Positions 8,967-18,500 of a stretch of DNA of 64,000 nt are shown piece by piece. Positions within the stretch are counted from its first letter, which is position 1. Each line of letters begins with the position of its first letter. Below the pieces are notes generated by a model. That model saw only the letters and a program-made list of their open reading frames with translations. It made no database searches and was not told where the DNA came from. The position numbers were made by a program, and so were the translations under genes. Source of the DNA: Tunturiibacter gelidiferens (GTDB taxonomy: Bacteria; Acidobacteriota; Terriglobia; Terriglobales; Acidobacteriaceae); NCBI RefSeq assembly GCF_014201335.1, contig NZ_JACHEB010000008.1, positions 124,001 through 188,000 of the forward strand. The letters run 5' to 3'.

Positions 8967-9242
8967 ATGAGCGCTTTACCTGTTCTCCTAATCGTATGGG
9001 CGGTGTTTTCAGCCTGTTTCCTCGCGCTACTCGCCTACAAGGGGCAACTGACCCGATATGAAGAAGACCAACTCTTCCTCAGTGAGGGCGTCCCAGCTCA
9101 CGCGCAACAGATGCAAACAGACATCGTGCGCAAAGTCACCAAAATTACGCCATTCGTCCGTGTCTTTGGTGTTGCCGCTGCCATCATGACCGCGGGAATC
9201 ATAGGCATATTTACCTGGGACGCCTGGCAGCATCTGAGATAA
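8967..9242 (+). CDS. Small two-span membrane protein of unknown function
   Basis: 91 residues, ATG start with a strong GGCGGAGG site upstream. Two hydrophobic helices (about residues 4-24 and 66-84) flank a charged region of about 40 residues containing YKGQLTRYEEDQLFL and a HAQQMQTDIVRKVTKITPFVR stretch. The loop is amphipathic and could form a short coiled coil. No family is recognised. It is followed by a terminator shared with the convergent RidA gene. Confidence 0.75.
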   Translation: MSALPVLLIVWAVFSACFLALLAYKGQLTRYEEDQLFLSEGVPAHAQQMQTDIVRKVTKITPFVRVFGVAAAIMTAGIIGIFTWDAWQHLR

Positions 9243-9323
9243 CCCGAACCGCCTCCGGCACCCGCCGGACTAGATGCCTTGGCAACCACCCAAGCGGTCG
9301 GAACAACTCCACAGCGAAAGATC

Positions 9324-9354
9324 AAAGAGCCAGGGGCACCCGCCTCTGGCTCTT
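9324..9354. terminator. Bidirectional intrinsic terminator
   Basis: The perfect 10-bp stem AAAGAGCCAG / CTGGCTCTTT, with an 11-base loop, sits between the small membrane-protein gene on + and the RidA gene on -. Confidence 0.8.
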
Positions 9355-9384
9355 TTGCGATTCAGTAGCCGCCGCCGTGAAGCC

Positions 9385-9876
9385 TTACTTCCCCCTCACC
9401 GCAATCACTTCTATCTCAACCAATGCCCACGGAGCCGCCAGCGCCGCAACCTGAAACGCACTTCGCGCAGGCTTGTTCGGCTGATCCTTTGTCCCGAAGA
9501 ACTGCGTATAAGCGGCCTGCAGCCCGGCGAAATCCAGCTTGTTCCCTTTCTCTGGATCGCCCGCCAGAAATACCGACATCTTCACGACATCCTTCATATC
9601 CAAACCCTGCTCCTTCAGAAGCGCCTGGATCTTATTCAACGCGCTCGTGGCCTGGGTCTTGGTATCTCCATAAACTGCCGCCGTGCCCTTCGCCTCATCC
9701 GCAGGCGTCACCGGCGAAGCGAGCTGCCCACTCAAATAAAGCGTATCTCCAGCCCAAACCCCATTCGCAATGGGAGACTTCTCATTCGGCTGAAGATGCT
9801 TCACCACAACCTGCGCCTGCACTCCACACGCAACAGCCAACAACGCTGCCGCCATCACACCGCATCGAATCTTCAT
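9385..9876 (-). CDS. Exported RidA/YjgF family protein (enamine/imine deaminase-like)
   Basis: 163 residues, ATG with GGAG six bases upstream. The first 22 residues form a signal peptide (MAAALLAVACGVQAQ, cleavage after AQA-like site), which is unusual because most RidA proteins are cytosolic. The mature part has the RidA core: ANGVWAGDTLYLSGQLA, a helix with ALLKEQGLDMKDVVKMSVFL, and the C-terminal PARSAFQVAALAAPWALVEIEVIA segment holding the conserved Arg and Glu of the active pocket. RidA enzymes hydrolyse reactive imines and enamines to carbonyls and ammonia. It starts only 22 bases after the stop of an exported amine oxidase, which would generate such imines, so the two probably form an operon and act together in the periplasm. 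Confidence 0.9.
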   Translation of the reverse strand: MKIRCGVMAAALLAVACGVQAQVVVKHLQPNEKSPIANGVWAGDTLYLSGQLASPVTPADEAKGTAAVYGDTKTQATSALNKIQALLKEQGLDMKDVVKMSVFLAGDPEKGNKLDFAGLQAAYTQFFGTKDQPNKPARSAFQVAALAAPWALVEIEVIAVRGK

Positions 9877-9898
9877 CCATCACTCCTATGCAAAAAAG

Positions 9899-11482
9899 TT
9901 AGCTAAGCACCGCACCAGCAGCGACCCCGGCAAGCTTCGCCGACTTCACCCTATCCGAGATCATCCCCACAGCACGCCGCGCACTCAACGCCGCGCCCTC
10001 CTGCCATCCCACAACGTGGCTCGCCGTATCGCCCGCAAAGTAGATTGGCCCATCCGGCTGAATAATCACGTCATACCCGCTCTTTCCGCCGCCATAACTG
10101 CTAATCCACGAGCCTTCATTCCAAGGCACGCGGCTCCATCCGCAAAACACAGGATTCATCAGGTCTTTCCCATGCCCCGGATGAATCTTCTCGATCGAGG
10201 CACGCGACGCCGCAAACTTCTCCTCCAGCGTCAGGTTGTAAAACGGCGTATTCAACTCATCCGAATAACCCGACACCACCACTCCCGTCGGGTGCATCAA
10301 CCGCGACGACGGATACCAGATCGGACTCGGCCCCTCCATCAGATACGACAGCCCGCCATAGATGTTGTAGTCCTGCTCCCAGAACCGTCTGCTCTCCCAC
10401 GCAATCTTGTACCCCCCGCCCATCGTGCTCTCATCCACCGCCTTTCGGTACGGCTTCGAAAGGTCATTCGGTATCTTCTTCAGCATCGAAAACGGCAGCG
10501 CCGTAATGCAGTACGCAGCCTCTATCTGTTTCGTCGCTCCGCCCTGCGTATACGACACGCGAACACCGTTCGACGTCTTCCGAATCTCTGTCACCGGCGA
10601 GTTGTACTGAACAATCGGCCCCAGTGACTTCGCAAACGCATACGGTATCCGGTCCATCCCACCCACCGGCTGCATCATCGTCGCCTGCCAATCAAAATCC
10701 TCTTCGATAAACAGGTCATACCAGAAGTCTTCATCCAACAGCACACGCATATCCAGCGGCACCTCCGGCACTCCCTCCTGTGCCCCAGCGCCCGGCGTCG
10801 TCTTATATCCCGCCCGATCGGATCCTACGTAAGCGCCCTTATCATCGAGCGGTCCGTAGTACTTCAGAAATGCCGTCATCCGCTCGCGGTCTTCTTTACT
10901 CAACTCCGAGTCAAGCGCCCCCTGTGCAACGCACTTCGACAGCAGCTCCGACACATGCCCGCGCGTATCGTTGATAGCCTTCCTCTGAGCCACCGGCTTG
11001 CCGCCATTCGCCCGATCGTTCTGCAGCAGCGTGGAGCGCGACGTATTAATCTCCACCTCCAGCGGAACGCCGAGCTCCCTACAATACCCCAACATCGTTA
11101 AGTGAACGCTCGGCAGCCGCGCCGGTCCAAGGTTTTGATAGTTCCCCTCTTCCCACTTAATCGCCTGCTTCGATCCATCGCAGAAACAAACCTCCACGCC
11201 GGCCCTTCCAGTCCAGTTGCGTCCCCCTGGCCGTTCGCGCGCCTCCAGCACTGTCACGTCATACCCAAGCTTTCGCATCTCATAGGCTGAAACCAGGCCG
11301 CCGATCCCACCGCCCAGCACCACCACCTTCACGCCCTTGCCCACACCCGCGGCCGCCTGAATCTCCTCGGCCTGCACGCCCTTAATCGGCATCAGTCCCA
11401 GGGACTGCATCGTTGCAAACGCGGCACTATAGCCACCCACCTGCCCCACTCGCATCAAAAAATCACGCCGCGAAATTCCCAT
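9899..11482 (-). CDS. Tat-exported flavin monoamine/amino-acid oxidase
   Basis: 527 residues from the ATG at 11480-11482, preceded by AGAGGTGG; twenty residues of an upstream in-frame extension lack such a site. The N-terminus carries a twin-arginine signal (SRRDFLMRVGQVGG). The FAD-binding dinucleotide fold follows at about residue 52 (VVVLGGGIGGLVSAYEMRKLG, ending in a Glu-containing TVLEARERPGGRN). The second flavin segment is near the C-terminus (GPIYFAGDTASHVVGWQEGA). The domain order is that of amine oxidases (PF01593), including L-amino-acid and monoamine oxidases, which convert an amine to an imine with release of hydrogen peroxide. The substrate cannot be read from sequence. The gene directly precedes the RidA gene and is divergent from a TetR regulator. 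Confidence 0.93.
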   Translation of the reverse strand: MGISRRDFLMRVGQVGGYSAAFATMQSLGLMPIKGVQAEEIQAAAGVGKGVKVVVLGGGIGGLVSAYEMRKLGYDVTVLEARERPGGRNWTGRAGVEVCFCDGSKQAIKWEEGNYQNLGPARLPSVHLTMLGYCRELGVPLEVEINTSRSTLLQNDRANGGKPVAQRKAINDTRGHVSELLSKCVAQGALDSELSKEDRERMTAFLKYYGPLDDKGAYVGSDRAGYKTTPGAGAQEGVPEVPLDMRVLLDEDFWYDLFIEEDFDWQATMMQPVGGMDRIPYAFAKSLGPIVQYNSPVTEIRKTSNGVRVSYTQGGATKQIEAAYCITALPFSMLKKIPNDLSKPYRKAVDESTMGGGYKIAWESRRFWEQDYNIYGGLSYLMEGPSPIWYPSSRLMHPTGVVVSGYSDELNTPFYNLTLEEKFAASRASIEKIHPGHGKDLMNPVFCGWSRVPWNEGSWISSYGGGKSGYDVIIQPDGPIYFAGDTASHVVGWQEGAALSARRAVGMISDRVKSAKLAGVAAGAVLS

Positions 11483-11712
11483 CCTGCCACCTCTTTCTTC
11501 CGACGAATTAAAGTCCAAATACGCCTGCAAAAGAACGAACATTCCGATGGAACGGAAAAGAATGGAAGCTCCGCCAAAGACATCGCGGAAGCCGCATATC
11601 CTGAAGCACGGAACTGAAAAATCTGGTTTTTTGAAAGATGTGTTTACTCTATCGCAAAACTTCCTCGCCAGTCAGCAAATTTCAACGCCGCTAAATCACC
11701 CCACAGACAATC

Positions 11713-11726
11713 ATGACGATCGTCAT
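11713..11726. promoter_or_regulatory. Perfect 14-bp palindrome, candidate TetR operator
   Basis: ATGACGATCGTCAT reads the same on both strands. It lies 40 bases before the TetR start at 11766, in the region shared with the divergent amine oxidase gene. A symmetric site of this size next to a TetR gene is typical of autoregulation; binding is inferred. Confidence 0.6.
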
Positions 11727-11765
11727 AAAATAAAGACGAACTCAAATTCCCGAGGTGAGAACCAG

Positions 11766-12413
11766 ATGAGAGTAAGCCGCGCCCAGGCCGCAGAGAATCG
11801 CGAGCGAATCCTTGACGTTGCCGCCAGGCTCTTTCGAGAGCGCGGCATCGACGGCATCGGAGTCGCCGATCTCATGAAGAGCGCAGGCCTCACCCACGGC
11901 GGTTTCTACGGCCACTTCAAATCAAAAGACGATCTCGTTGCCCAGGCCTGTGGCCGCGCCGCTAAAAAAATGTGCGACAACTGGATCAGGCAACTCGACC
12001 AGGCCAGCGATCCACTCGACGCTCTCGCCGACACCTACCTAGCCGCGAAACATCGTGACAACGCTGGCCGAGGCTGTACCGTAGCTGCTCTAGGCTCCGA
12101 GCTAGCTCGCCAAAGCTCCGCCGTGCGCCACATCGTCACCGAAGAGATCAAGCCCTTCATTGACTACCTGTCCGGGATCGTGCAGGGCAACTCCCCCAGT
12201 CTCCGCCGCGAACGAGCCATCGCACTTTACGCAAGCCTCGTCGGCGCCATCGTCATCGCTCGCGCGGTTGACGACCCCGCACTCTCCAACGAGGCTCTTC
12301 ACGCCGTGGCCAACAACGTTCGAAGCAAGGCCGTTGTACGCAACTCTCACCCAGGAGTCCCAAAGCGCAGCAAGCGAAACGCCCCACAGGTTCCCCGCAT
12401 CGCAGAAGCATAA
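11766..12413 (+). CDS. TetR/AcrR family transcriptional regulator
   Basis: 215 residues from the ATG at 11766, with GAGGTGAGA just upstream. The frame is open for 73 more codons upstream, but that segment has no domain and would cover the palindrome at 11713. The helix-turn-helix is at about residues 12-55 (ERILDVAARLFRERGIDGIGV, then LTHGGFYGHFKSKDDLV). The C-terminal half has the AGRGCTVAALGSELARQ stretch typical of the TetR subgroup related to NemR and AcuR-type regulators. It may control the divergent amine oxidase/RidA operon; this rests on position and the palindrome. The last 25 residues are basic and proline-rich. Confidence 0.92.
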   Translation: MRVSRAQAAENRERILDVAARLFRERGIDGIGVADLMKSAGLTHGGFYGHFKSKDDLVAQACGRAAKKMCDNWIRQLDQASDPLDALADTYLAAKHRDNAGRGCTVAALGSELARQSSAVRHIVTEEIKPFIDYLSGIVQGNSPSLRRERAIALYASLVGAIVIARAVDDPALSNEALHAVANNVRSKAVVRNSHPGVPKRSKRNAPQVPRIAEA

Positions 12414-12782
12414 CCTCCGCTCTACTTTTGGCGCTCTTGAATGACCTCAGAATCTTGTCAAGCCCCAAATGCCCGCATCTTATTCTAAAGAGGTGAGATC
12501 CGCGTGGCGTATGAGTTGCACACCAACCGCTATACTGGAACAGAAGAACACCAGAGACCCGGCCGTCAGCCGGGTTATCTCGTTTAAGCGCGATAACTCC
12601 TTTGATTGGACGAATTTAGCCGTAAGCACTTTAGAATGACGATTTTGCACGAGACCACCCTCTGTAAGCATTTGAAAATAAGCGACTTATACGAGGGCAA
12701 CCAGGGGGGGGGTACCCCCTCAACCCCTGACAAATCAACGCGAGGCACGTAATAAGATAGGAGCAACTAAGAGCGAGGTCAC
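12414..12782. other. Intergenic region upstream of membrane gene, with hairpins
   Basis: No coding region is supported. It contains a possible promoter at 12455-12483, a GC-rich hairpin near 12557-12577 (ACCCGGC / GCCGGGT around a 5-base loop, without a following T-run) and a G-run ending in the palindrome GGGGGTACCCCC near 12708-12719. The region may encode a long 5' leader for the gene at 12783. Confidence 0.5.
12455..12483 (+). promoter_or_regulatory. Candidate sigma-70-type promoter
   Basis: TTGTCA and TCTTAT are separated by 17 bases. It would give a leader of about 290 bases before the gene at 12783. This is a consensus match only. Confidence 0.35.
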
Positions 12783-13994
12783 ATGGCTTCTTCCACCTTC
12801 CCCACTCCGTATGCTGATAAGCAGACCAGCACGCTGGTAGCCTCGAAGGCTGCGAGCGTCCCCTGGTACATCTGGTGGGGCGCTCTCGCCGTCACCTCCG
12901 CCTCGATCGGCGGAGCCTGGGATGTCTCCTGGCATCGTTCCATCGGCCGCGACAGCTTCTGGACAGCGGCTCACATGGCCATCTACGCCTGCGGTGTTCT
13001 CGCCGCGATCATCTGCGGCTATCTCATGCTGGTCAACACCTTCGGACGCTCCTCCTCGAGCCTCCGCGCCGCCTCGGTAAACGTTCTCGGCTTCCGCGCC
13101 CCGCTCGGAGCCTTCATCGCCGCCTGGGGTGGCATAGCGATGATCACCTCAGCCCCATTCGACAACTGGTGGCACGCCGCTTACGGTCTCGACGTAAAGA
13201 TCGTCAGCCCACCCCACACCCTGTTGATCCTCGGTATTCGCGGCGTCGGAGTCGGCATACTCTTTCTCATCCTCGCCGCGATGAACCGCTGCGCCGTCGA
13301 AGGTTCGCAGCCCAACGAACAAACCTTCAAGACGCTGCAGCGCCTCTTGCTCTACATCGGCGGTCTCTTCATCACCGGCCAGATGTTCTTCCTGATCGAA
13401 TACACCTGGGACGTCCAACTGCACTCAGCATCTGCCTACATCGCAATGGCAATCGGTCTGCCGGTAGCCTTCGCCATGCTCTCCCAGGCATCTCGTTACA
13501 AGTGGGCCGCGACGTCAGCCGCGATGGTCTACATGTTCTTCGCTATCGCAGAGATTCTCATTCTTCCCCTCTTCCCTGCGCAGCCAAAGCTAGGCCCCGT
13601 CTTCTATCCCGTCACCCACATGGTTCCGGCAAAGTTTCCCATTCTCATCTTCGCCCCCGCGCTCGCGCTTGATCTACTCTGGCAGCGAACCCGTGGCTGG
13701 AAGCCATGGATCGTCGCTCTAGCCTCCGGCTTCCTCTTCATGGCGGTCTTGGTCCTCGTCGAGTGGCCGTTCGCCACCTTCCTGCTCTCCAAAGCATCTG
13801 AGAACCGCTTCTTCGGCACCGTCTACTTCGACTACAACTCGCGTCCGAATGGCTTCGACCGCCTGCGTCTCTTCTTCAACCCCGATCACGGTTCGGTTCT
13901 ATTCAGTGGACTGCTGCGTGCCGCCATCTATGGCTCGATCGGAACCTGGATCGGCCTGAGCTTCGGACGCTGGATGCGGAGCGTTCAACGGTGA
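12783..13994 (+). CDS. Polytopic membrane protein of unknown function, coupled to His/Met-rich partner
   Basis: 403 residues, ATG with GAGGT upstream. About ten hydrophobic helices can be drawn. Conserved-looking histidines and tryptophans lie at membrane boundaries: WDVSWHRSIGRDSFWTAAHM near residues 42-63, PFDNWWHAAYG near 126, and a PPHTLLILG segment near 143. No transporter or enzyme signature is recognised. The gene overlaps the next one by four bases (GTGA), so the two products are probably made together and may form a complex. Because the partner carries clustered His and Met residues, a role in metal, possibly copper, handling is conceivable, but this is inference. Confidence 0.8.
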   Translation: MASSTFPTPYADKQTSTLVASKAASVPWYIWWGALAVTSASIGGAWDVSWHRSIGRDSFWTAAHMAIYACGVLAAIICGYLMLVNTFGRSSSSLRAASVNVLGFRAPLGAFIAAWGGIAMITSAPFDNWWHAAYGLDVKIVSPPHTLLILGIRGVGVGILFLILAAMNRCAVEGSQPNEQTFKTLQRLLLYIGGLFITGQMFFLIEYTWDVQLHSASAYIAMAIGLPVAFAMLSQASRYKWAATSAAMVYMFFAIAEILILPLFPAQPKLGPVFYPVTHMVPAKFPILIFAPALALDLLWQRTRGWKPWIVALASGFLFMAVLVLVEWPFATFLLSKASENRFFGTVYFDYNSRPNGFDRLRLFFNPDHGSVLFSGLLRAAIYGSIGTWIGLSFGRWMRSVQR

Positions 13995-15496
13995 AGTCTT
14001 TGTCTGAGTCAATTCGCGCACTTCTGCTTCTCTTGCTCTGCGCCTTCATCGCTCCCCTTCGCGCCCACGCTCACGTAGGAAGCAAAGACGTCTATGAACA
14101 GGTCGAGGCTGGACCCTACAAACTCTTCGTCACCATTCGCACGCCGACCGTCATTCCAGGTGTCGCGACCGTAGAAGTACGTTCAAGTGGCGCGACCGTC
14201 AAGAACATCCACATCACGCCGCTCCCCATCACAGGCGAGGCATCGAAGCACCCTCCCACGTCCGATCCGATGACCAACTCCACCGCCGACCCGGCGTTCT
14301 TTACCGGCAGTATCTGGATGATGGCCTCTGGCTCCTGGCAGGTCCGTTTCGAGATCGCAGGAGACGCCGGAGATCAAACCGTCTCGGTTCCAGTACCCGC
14401 TGTCGCGCTCTCGACGCTGAAGATGCAGCATGGCCTCGGAATCACACTCGGAATCCTTGGTCTCTTCCTGGTTGTCAGCATGGCCGGTATCGTCGCAGCA
14501 GCAGTCCGTGACGCTCGCCTGGAACCTGGCGCTATCCCATCTCCAAACCGCAGACGCAGAGCCATTCTCGCTACTGCAGGCAGCCTCGTGGTCATGGCTC
14601 TCCTGATCTGGGGTGGCGCGACCTGGTGGAACGTCGAGGCCGCCAGCTACGCCCTCGACGTCTATCATCCGATGGCAGTGACGCCAACACTCTCAGGCAA
14701 TCTCCTTGATCTCAACGTGCAACCCTATGACGGTGGCAAAGAGCGAACTTCTCGCTCGAACAAAGACTTTCTTCCCGATCATGGACATCTGATGCATCTC
14801 TACGCCATTCGAGAGCCACAGATGGATGCTGTCTTCCACCTGCATCCCGTGCTCACATCGGCGGGAGACTTCCGTATGTCGTTGCCCTCGATGCCAGGAG
14901 GCAACTACAAGCTCTACGGCGATATCGTCCACGCAAACGGCTTCCCCGAGACGCTTGTCTCCACCATCACAGTCCCCGCCGAGATGCCGGGCGGACCGCT
15001 CGGCACCGACGACGCAAGCGGATCTCCACCGCCGCTCAGCGGAGGGCAACTCAGCAACTCGTACAAACTGCCAGACGGATATGTAATGGTTTGGGATCGC
15101 CTCTCAACCGTGAGTTCAAACACTGCATACGCGTTCCGCTTTCATCTACTCGATGCAAACGGAAAGCCTGCAACGGACGTACAGCCGTACATGGGCATGG
15201 CAGGTCATGCCGCATTCGTGAAAACAGACGGTACCGTTTTTGCTCACACCCATCCCGAGGGTTCAGCGGCGATGGCTGCACTCATGCTCGCAAACGACAA
15301 TACCGGTGGCCATGCAAGTGATCACGCAGCCATGGATGGAGCCATGAGTATGGATATGACTGCTCATAGCGAACCGCTCTCAAGCACCGTTGAGTTCCCA
15401 TACGGATTTCCGTCCTCAGGCCCCTACCGAATCTTCGTCCAGATGAAACATGGAACGACGATCGAGACCGGAGTCTTTGACGTCGTCGTCCCATGA
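13991..15496 (+). CDS. Exported membrane-anchored protein with His- and Met-rich motifs
   Basis: 501 residues from a GTG that overlaps the preceding stop codon by four bases. A signal peptide (about residues 9-27, ending RAHAH) leads to a beta-rich N-terminal domain of YtkA/CopC-like flavour. Two hydrophobic helices follow at about 148-172 and 191-211, then an exported C-terminal half. That half has metal-ligand-like clusters: DHGHLMH at 263-269, FHLHP at 282-286, FAHTHP at 417-422, and a tail at 441-459 where His, Met and Asp alternate. These resemble copper-binding motifs of periplasmic proteins. The family is not recognised; metal binding is inferred from residue pattern only. Confidence 0.78.
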   Translation: MKSLSESIRALLLLLLCAFIAPLRAHAHVGSKDVYEQVEAGPYKLFVTIRTPTVIPGVATVEVRSSGATVKNIHITPLPITGEASKHPPTSDPMTNSTADPAFFTGSIWMMASGSWQVRFEIAGDAGDQTVSVPVPAVALSTLKMQHGLGITLGILGLFLVVSMAGIVAAAVRDARLEPGAIPSPNRRRRAILATAGSLVVMALLIWGGATWWNVEAASYALDVYHPMAVTPTLSGNLLDLNVQPYDGGKERTSRSNKDFLPDHGHLMHLYAIREPQMDAVFHLHPVLTSAGDFRMSLPSMPGGNYKLYGDIVHANGFPETLVSTITVPAEMPGGPLGTDDASGSPPPLSGGQLSNSYKLPDGYVMVWDRLSTVSSNTAYAFRFHLLDANGKPATDVQPYMGMAGHAAFVKTDGTVFAHTHPEGSAAMAALMLANDNTGGHASDHAAMDGAMSMDMTAHSEPLSSTVEFPYGFPSSGPYRIFVQMKHGTTIETGVFDVVVP

Positions 15497-15525
15497 TTTA
15501 GTGCTGAGCGATCCTCTCAGAGCGG

Positions 15526-18500
15526 TTAGAAGTTCAATCGCAACTGGAACTCCGTCGTGCGTGGCCCACCGATATCCGATGTGCCCGAACCGCGTTGTAC
15601 ACGATTCAGATCATGGTCAGCGAAGCTGTTCGGACCATTCAACAAACCACTCAAAGCGCCGCCCTGAGCAGTAGTTGTATTCGCCAATGTGCCGTTGATG
15701 TAGTCTTTGAAGTTCGAGAAGTTGCCAACGTTATAAAACGCGATCCCAGGCACCAACGACATTCCCTCCCGCACACGACTTAGACGAATCGGATACGAGG
15801 CACTCAGATCGAGGTTGCGATAATAGACGTTTTCTGGACCGGTCGCTTCCGGTACTGGAGAAATCGGTTGCTGGGTTCCCTGCAAAGCCCCTAATTGTCC
15901 CGGAGTCATGAGTCCTGCCGCAATCACCGCCTGACCCGCCGGAGTAAATTGGCCGGCTTCGGTTGCGTTGTATTGAGAGATCAACTTGTTAAGATTATTT
16001 CCTTTGTACTGATGCATGAACGCTCCAGGCTGCGTCCCTGGCACGATGTCGCCGATCGTTCCATCGCCAGTCACATCGGACTGAAAGATGCCACCAGTAG
16101 CACTACCGCTGGTTCCACCATTGTCGAGGTACAAATTAGTCGCCGCAGGGGAGAAGAAATGACCAATGATACCGAGTTGCAGGCCATACTTCAGAGTCGC
16201 CGAGCCACCGAACGAGATCTCGTGGGTATGATCCAGCCCGCTTCGACCAATGTATGCAGTCGGATTGTCATAGTCGTAAGACGGCGAGGAGAAGAACTGA
16301 TCCCCTACACCCGTATTCCCGTTGTTGGTCGCTGGGTTTGCGGTTGAAACCGCACGCGAAAAGGAATATGAGATCTGCAGGTTGGAACTCATCACTCCGG
16401 GAATCGGGTGTGCCTTCTGCTCTCGGAAGACCACCTGCAGTGCATCGTAGCCTGATCTCCCAGTCGGAAATAGGAAGAGTCCCTCTCCCAGACTTGGATT
16501 GATGCCCGGGAATGCCGCCCCTGTCGCCACAGTCAGCCCGTTGTACGAAGCAGGATTAGCATTAAGGAAAGTATTTCCCGCGTCCAGACCATTCGTTGCA
16601 AAGTCTGCGATCTGTGCTCCTGCTGCTATAGCGCAGTTGATTGCTACGGAACTATACCCTCCGGTGCAATGGAAGGCATTGGTGGTTGCGGCAATTGCAT
16701 TCTGGGCTGCGGCCGTATTGAGAGTGCGTGCCGCACCCAACCGATTTACATCAATCTGTTGAGCAATCTTCAGAGTCGAGTTATGTACGTAGTCGACCGA
16801 CAGAATGCCGCCTTTGAAGATTTCACGCTGTATGCCACCGTTGTACTGCTCAGAGTACGGCGTTCGATAGGGAGCCGCATAAGCACCAATTATCGTCAGG
16901 GTATTCCCGACGTATTGGCCGTTGCTCGCGGGGCCGACTGATTGAGTCACTTGCTGAAATAGATTCTGAAGATTAATAAAGTGCTGACCCGCCTGACTCA
17001 ATGGCTCTCCGCAAATAGTGGCGATGGAAACGCCTCCATCGCTCGTTACCACAGAACCGTCCGGCAGCGTCAGAGAGTTTGTACCACCGCATATGCTGTG
17101 GTTGGTATCGTTGAACAGACCCGTCTTGATCAGAGCCTGTCGCGAGTTGAGAGTGTTGTTGAAGACGTCGCCCTCATAAAAGATGCCAAAAGCCGCACGA
17201 ACGACAGTCTTATGATCTCCCGGACTAAAAGCGAATCCAAGTTGGGGACCGAAGTTTGCCCAGGGCTGGTGAATCTTCTTCCCTAGTCCAGGCTGAAACT
17301 GGTCGAAGAGAGGCGCGTTGCCAGAGCAAGGAGACGGTGTGATTGTTACATCGGAGCAAAGCGGAGTCGGCAGATCCTGGTTGGCACGATCTGTATCGAC
17401 GCTCCACCGGACGCCCGCCGTAAGAGTGAAGCTCGGCGTAATCTTCCAATTGTCGGAAACGTAAGCGCCTTCGCGCCAGTCCTCGACCCCGCCGCCCGGT
17501 AGATCAAAGCCAGGCTTCTCCGTGAAGAAGCCCTGTCCGTTACCAAACAATACCGTCGCAGCGTAGTATCCGTTCAAAGGATCCGATGGGCAAGGACCTG
17601 GTGTTCCAGTTCCGCAATTTGCAAGCTCCGTGGAGGCGGTGAGAGATGCCCGGGGTGCAAGCCCAAGAAAGCTGGCAAAACCACCACCGAGGATGCGGTT
17701 GATGCTGTACCCGTAGCGAATTAAATGAGAGCTCTTTGTCCAGCTTCCATCGTAGCGAAACTGCTTATCTGATTGGTAAGTCTGTTGTGGGGAGTCGATG
17801 TTCGGGCCCGAGAAGAGCCCGGCTGTGCTCAGGCGAAAATTCAAGCCAGGAAAACCGTTGTATACGCTGCTGTTTCCTGTCGTGCCATCGATCAGCAGGT
17901 TGTGAAACTTCTCATAGCTGCCTCGGAAAGAATGAGTGAAGTGTCCAGTAGCAAAATCTGCTCCGCCGGCAATACCAGGCGTGTTATCGCGGTTGTTGTA
18001 GATCTCGTAGCCAGCACCGAAGTTTGAGCTGGAACTGTTTACGTCGTAGTTAGCACGAGCGAAGAAGTGCACACCCTTCGGCGCGTCGTAGTCCAGACGA
18101 ACCGTCGAGTAGGTCTCCCTGTATGGAGATGGAATAGTTGGGAAGGCTGCTTGAATTGCTGAGAACAGAGGAGTCATTGTGATAGAAACCGGGGATTCCT
18201 GTTTGATGCGTTCAGCATTTGCGAAGAAGAACAGCTTGTTCTTGATTATGGGTCCGCCAATACTTCCGCCGAACTGGTTCCGTTGGAACGGTGTGTCGAT
18301 ACCACCTGCCGTTCTTGCAAAGAGGGCGCTGTGATCCTGAAAGTTGTAAAAAGCCTGGCCGTGAAATCTGTTGGTTCCGGAGTTCGTGGAAACCAGAACC
18401 TGACCGGTAGAAGTTACCTCGCCCGAAACGTCCTGTGTCGAGCGGTTCAATTGGAAGTCACCGATCGCGCCTTGTGACACGTTGAAAATGGTTGTCCCTA

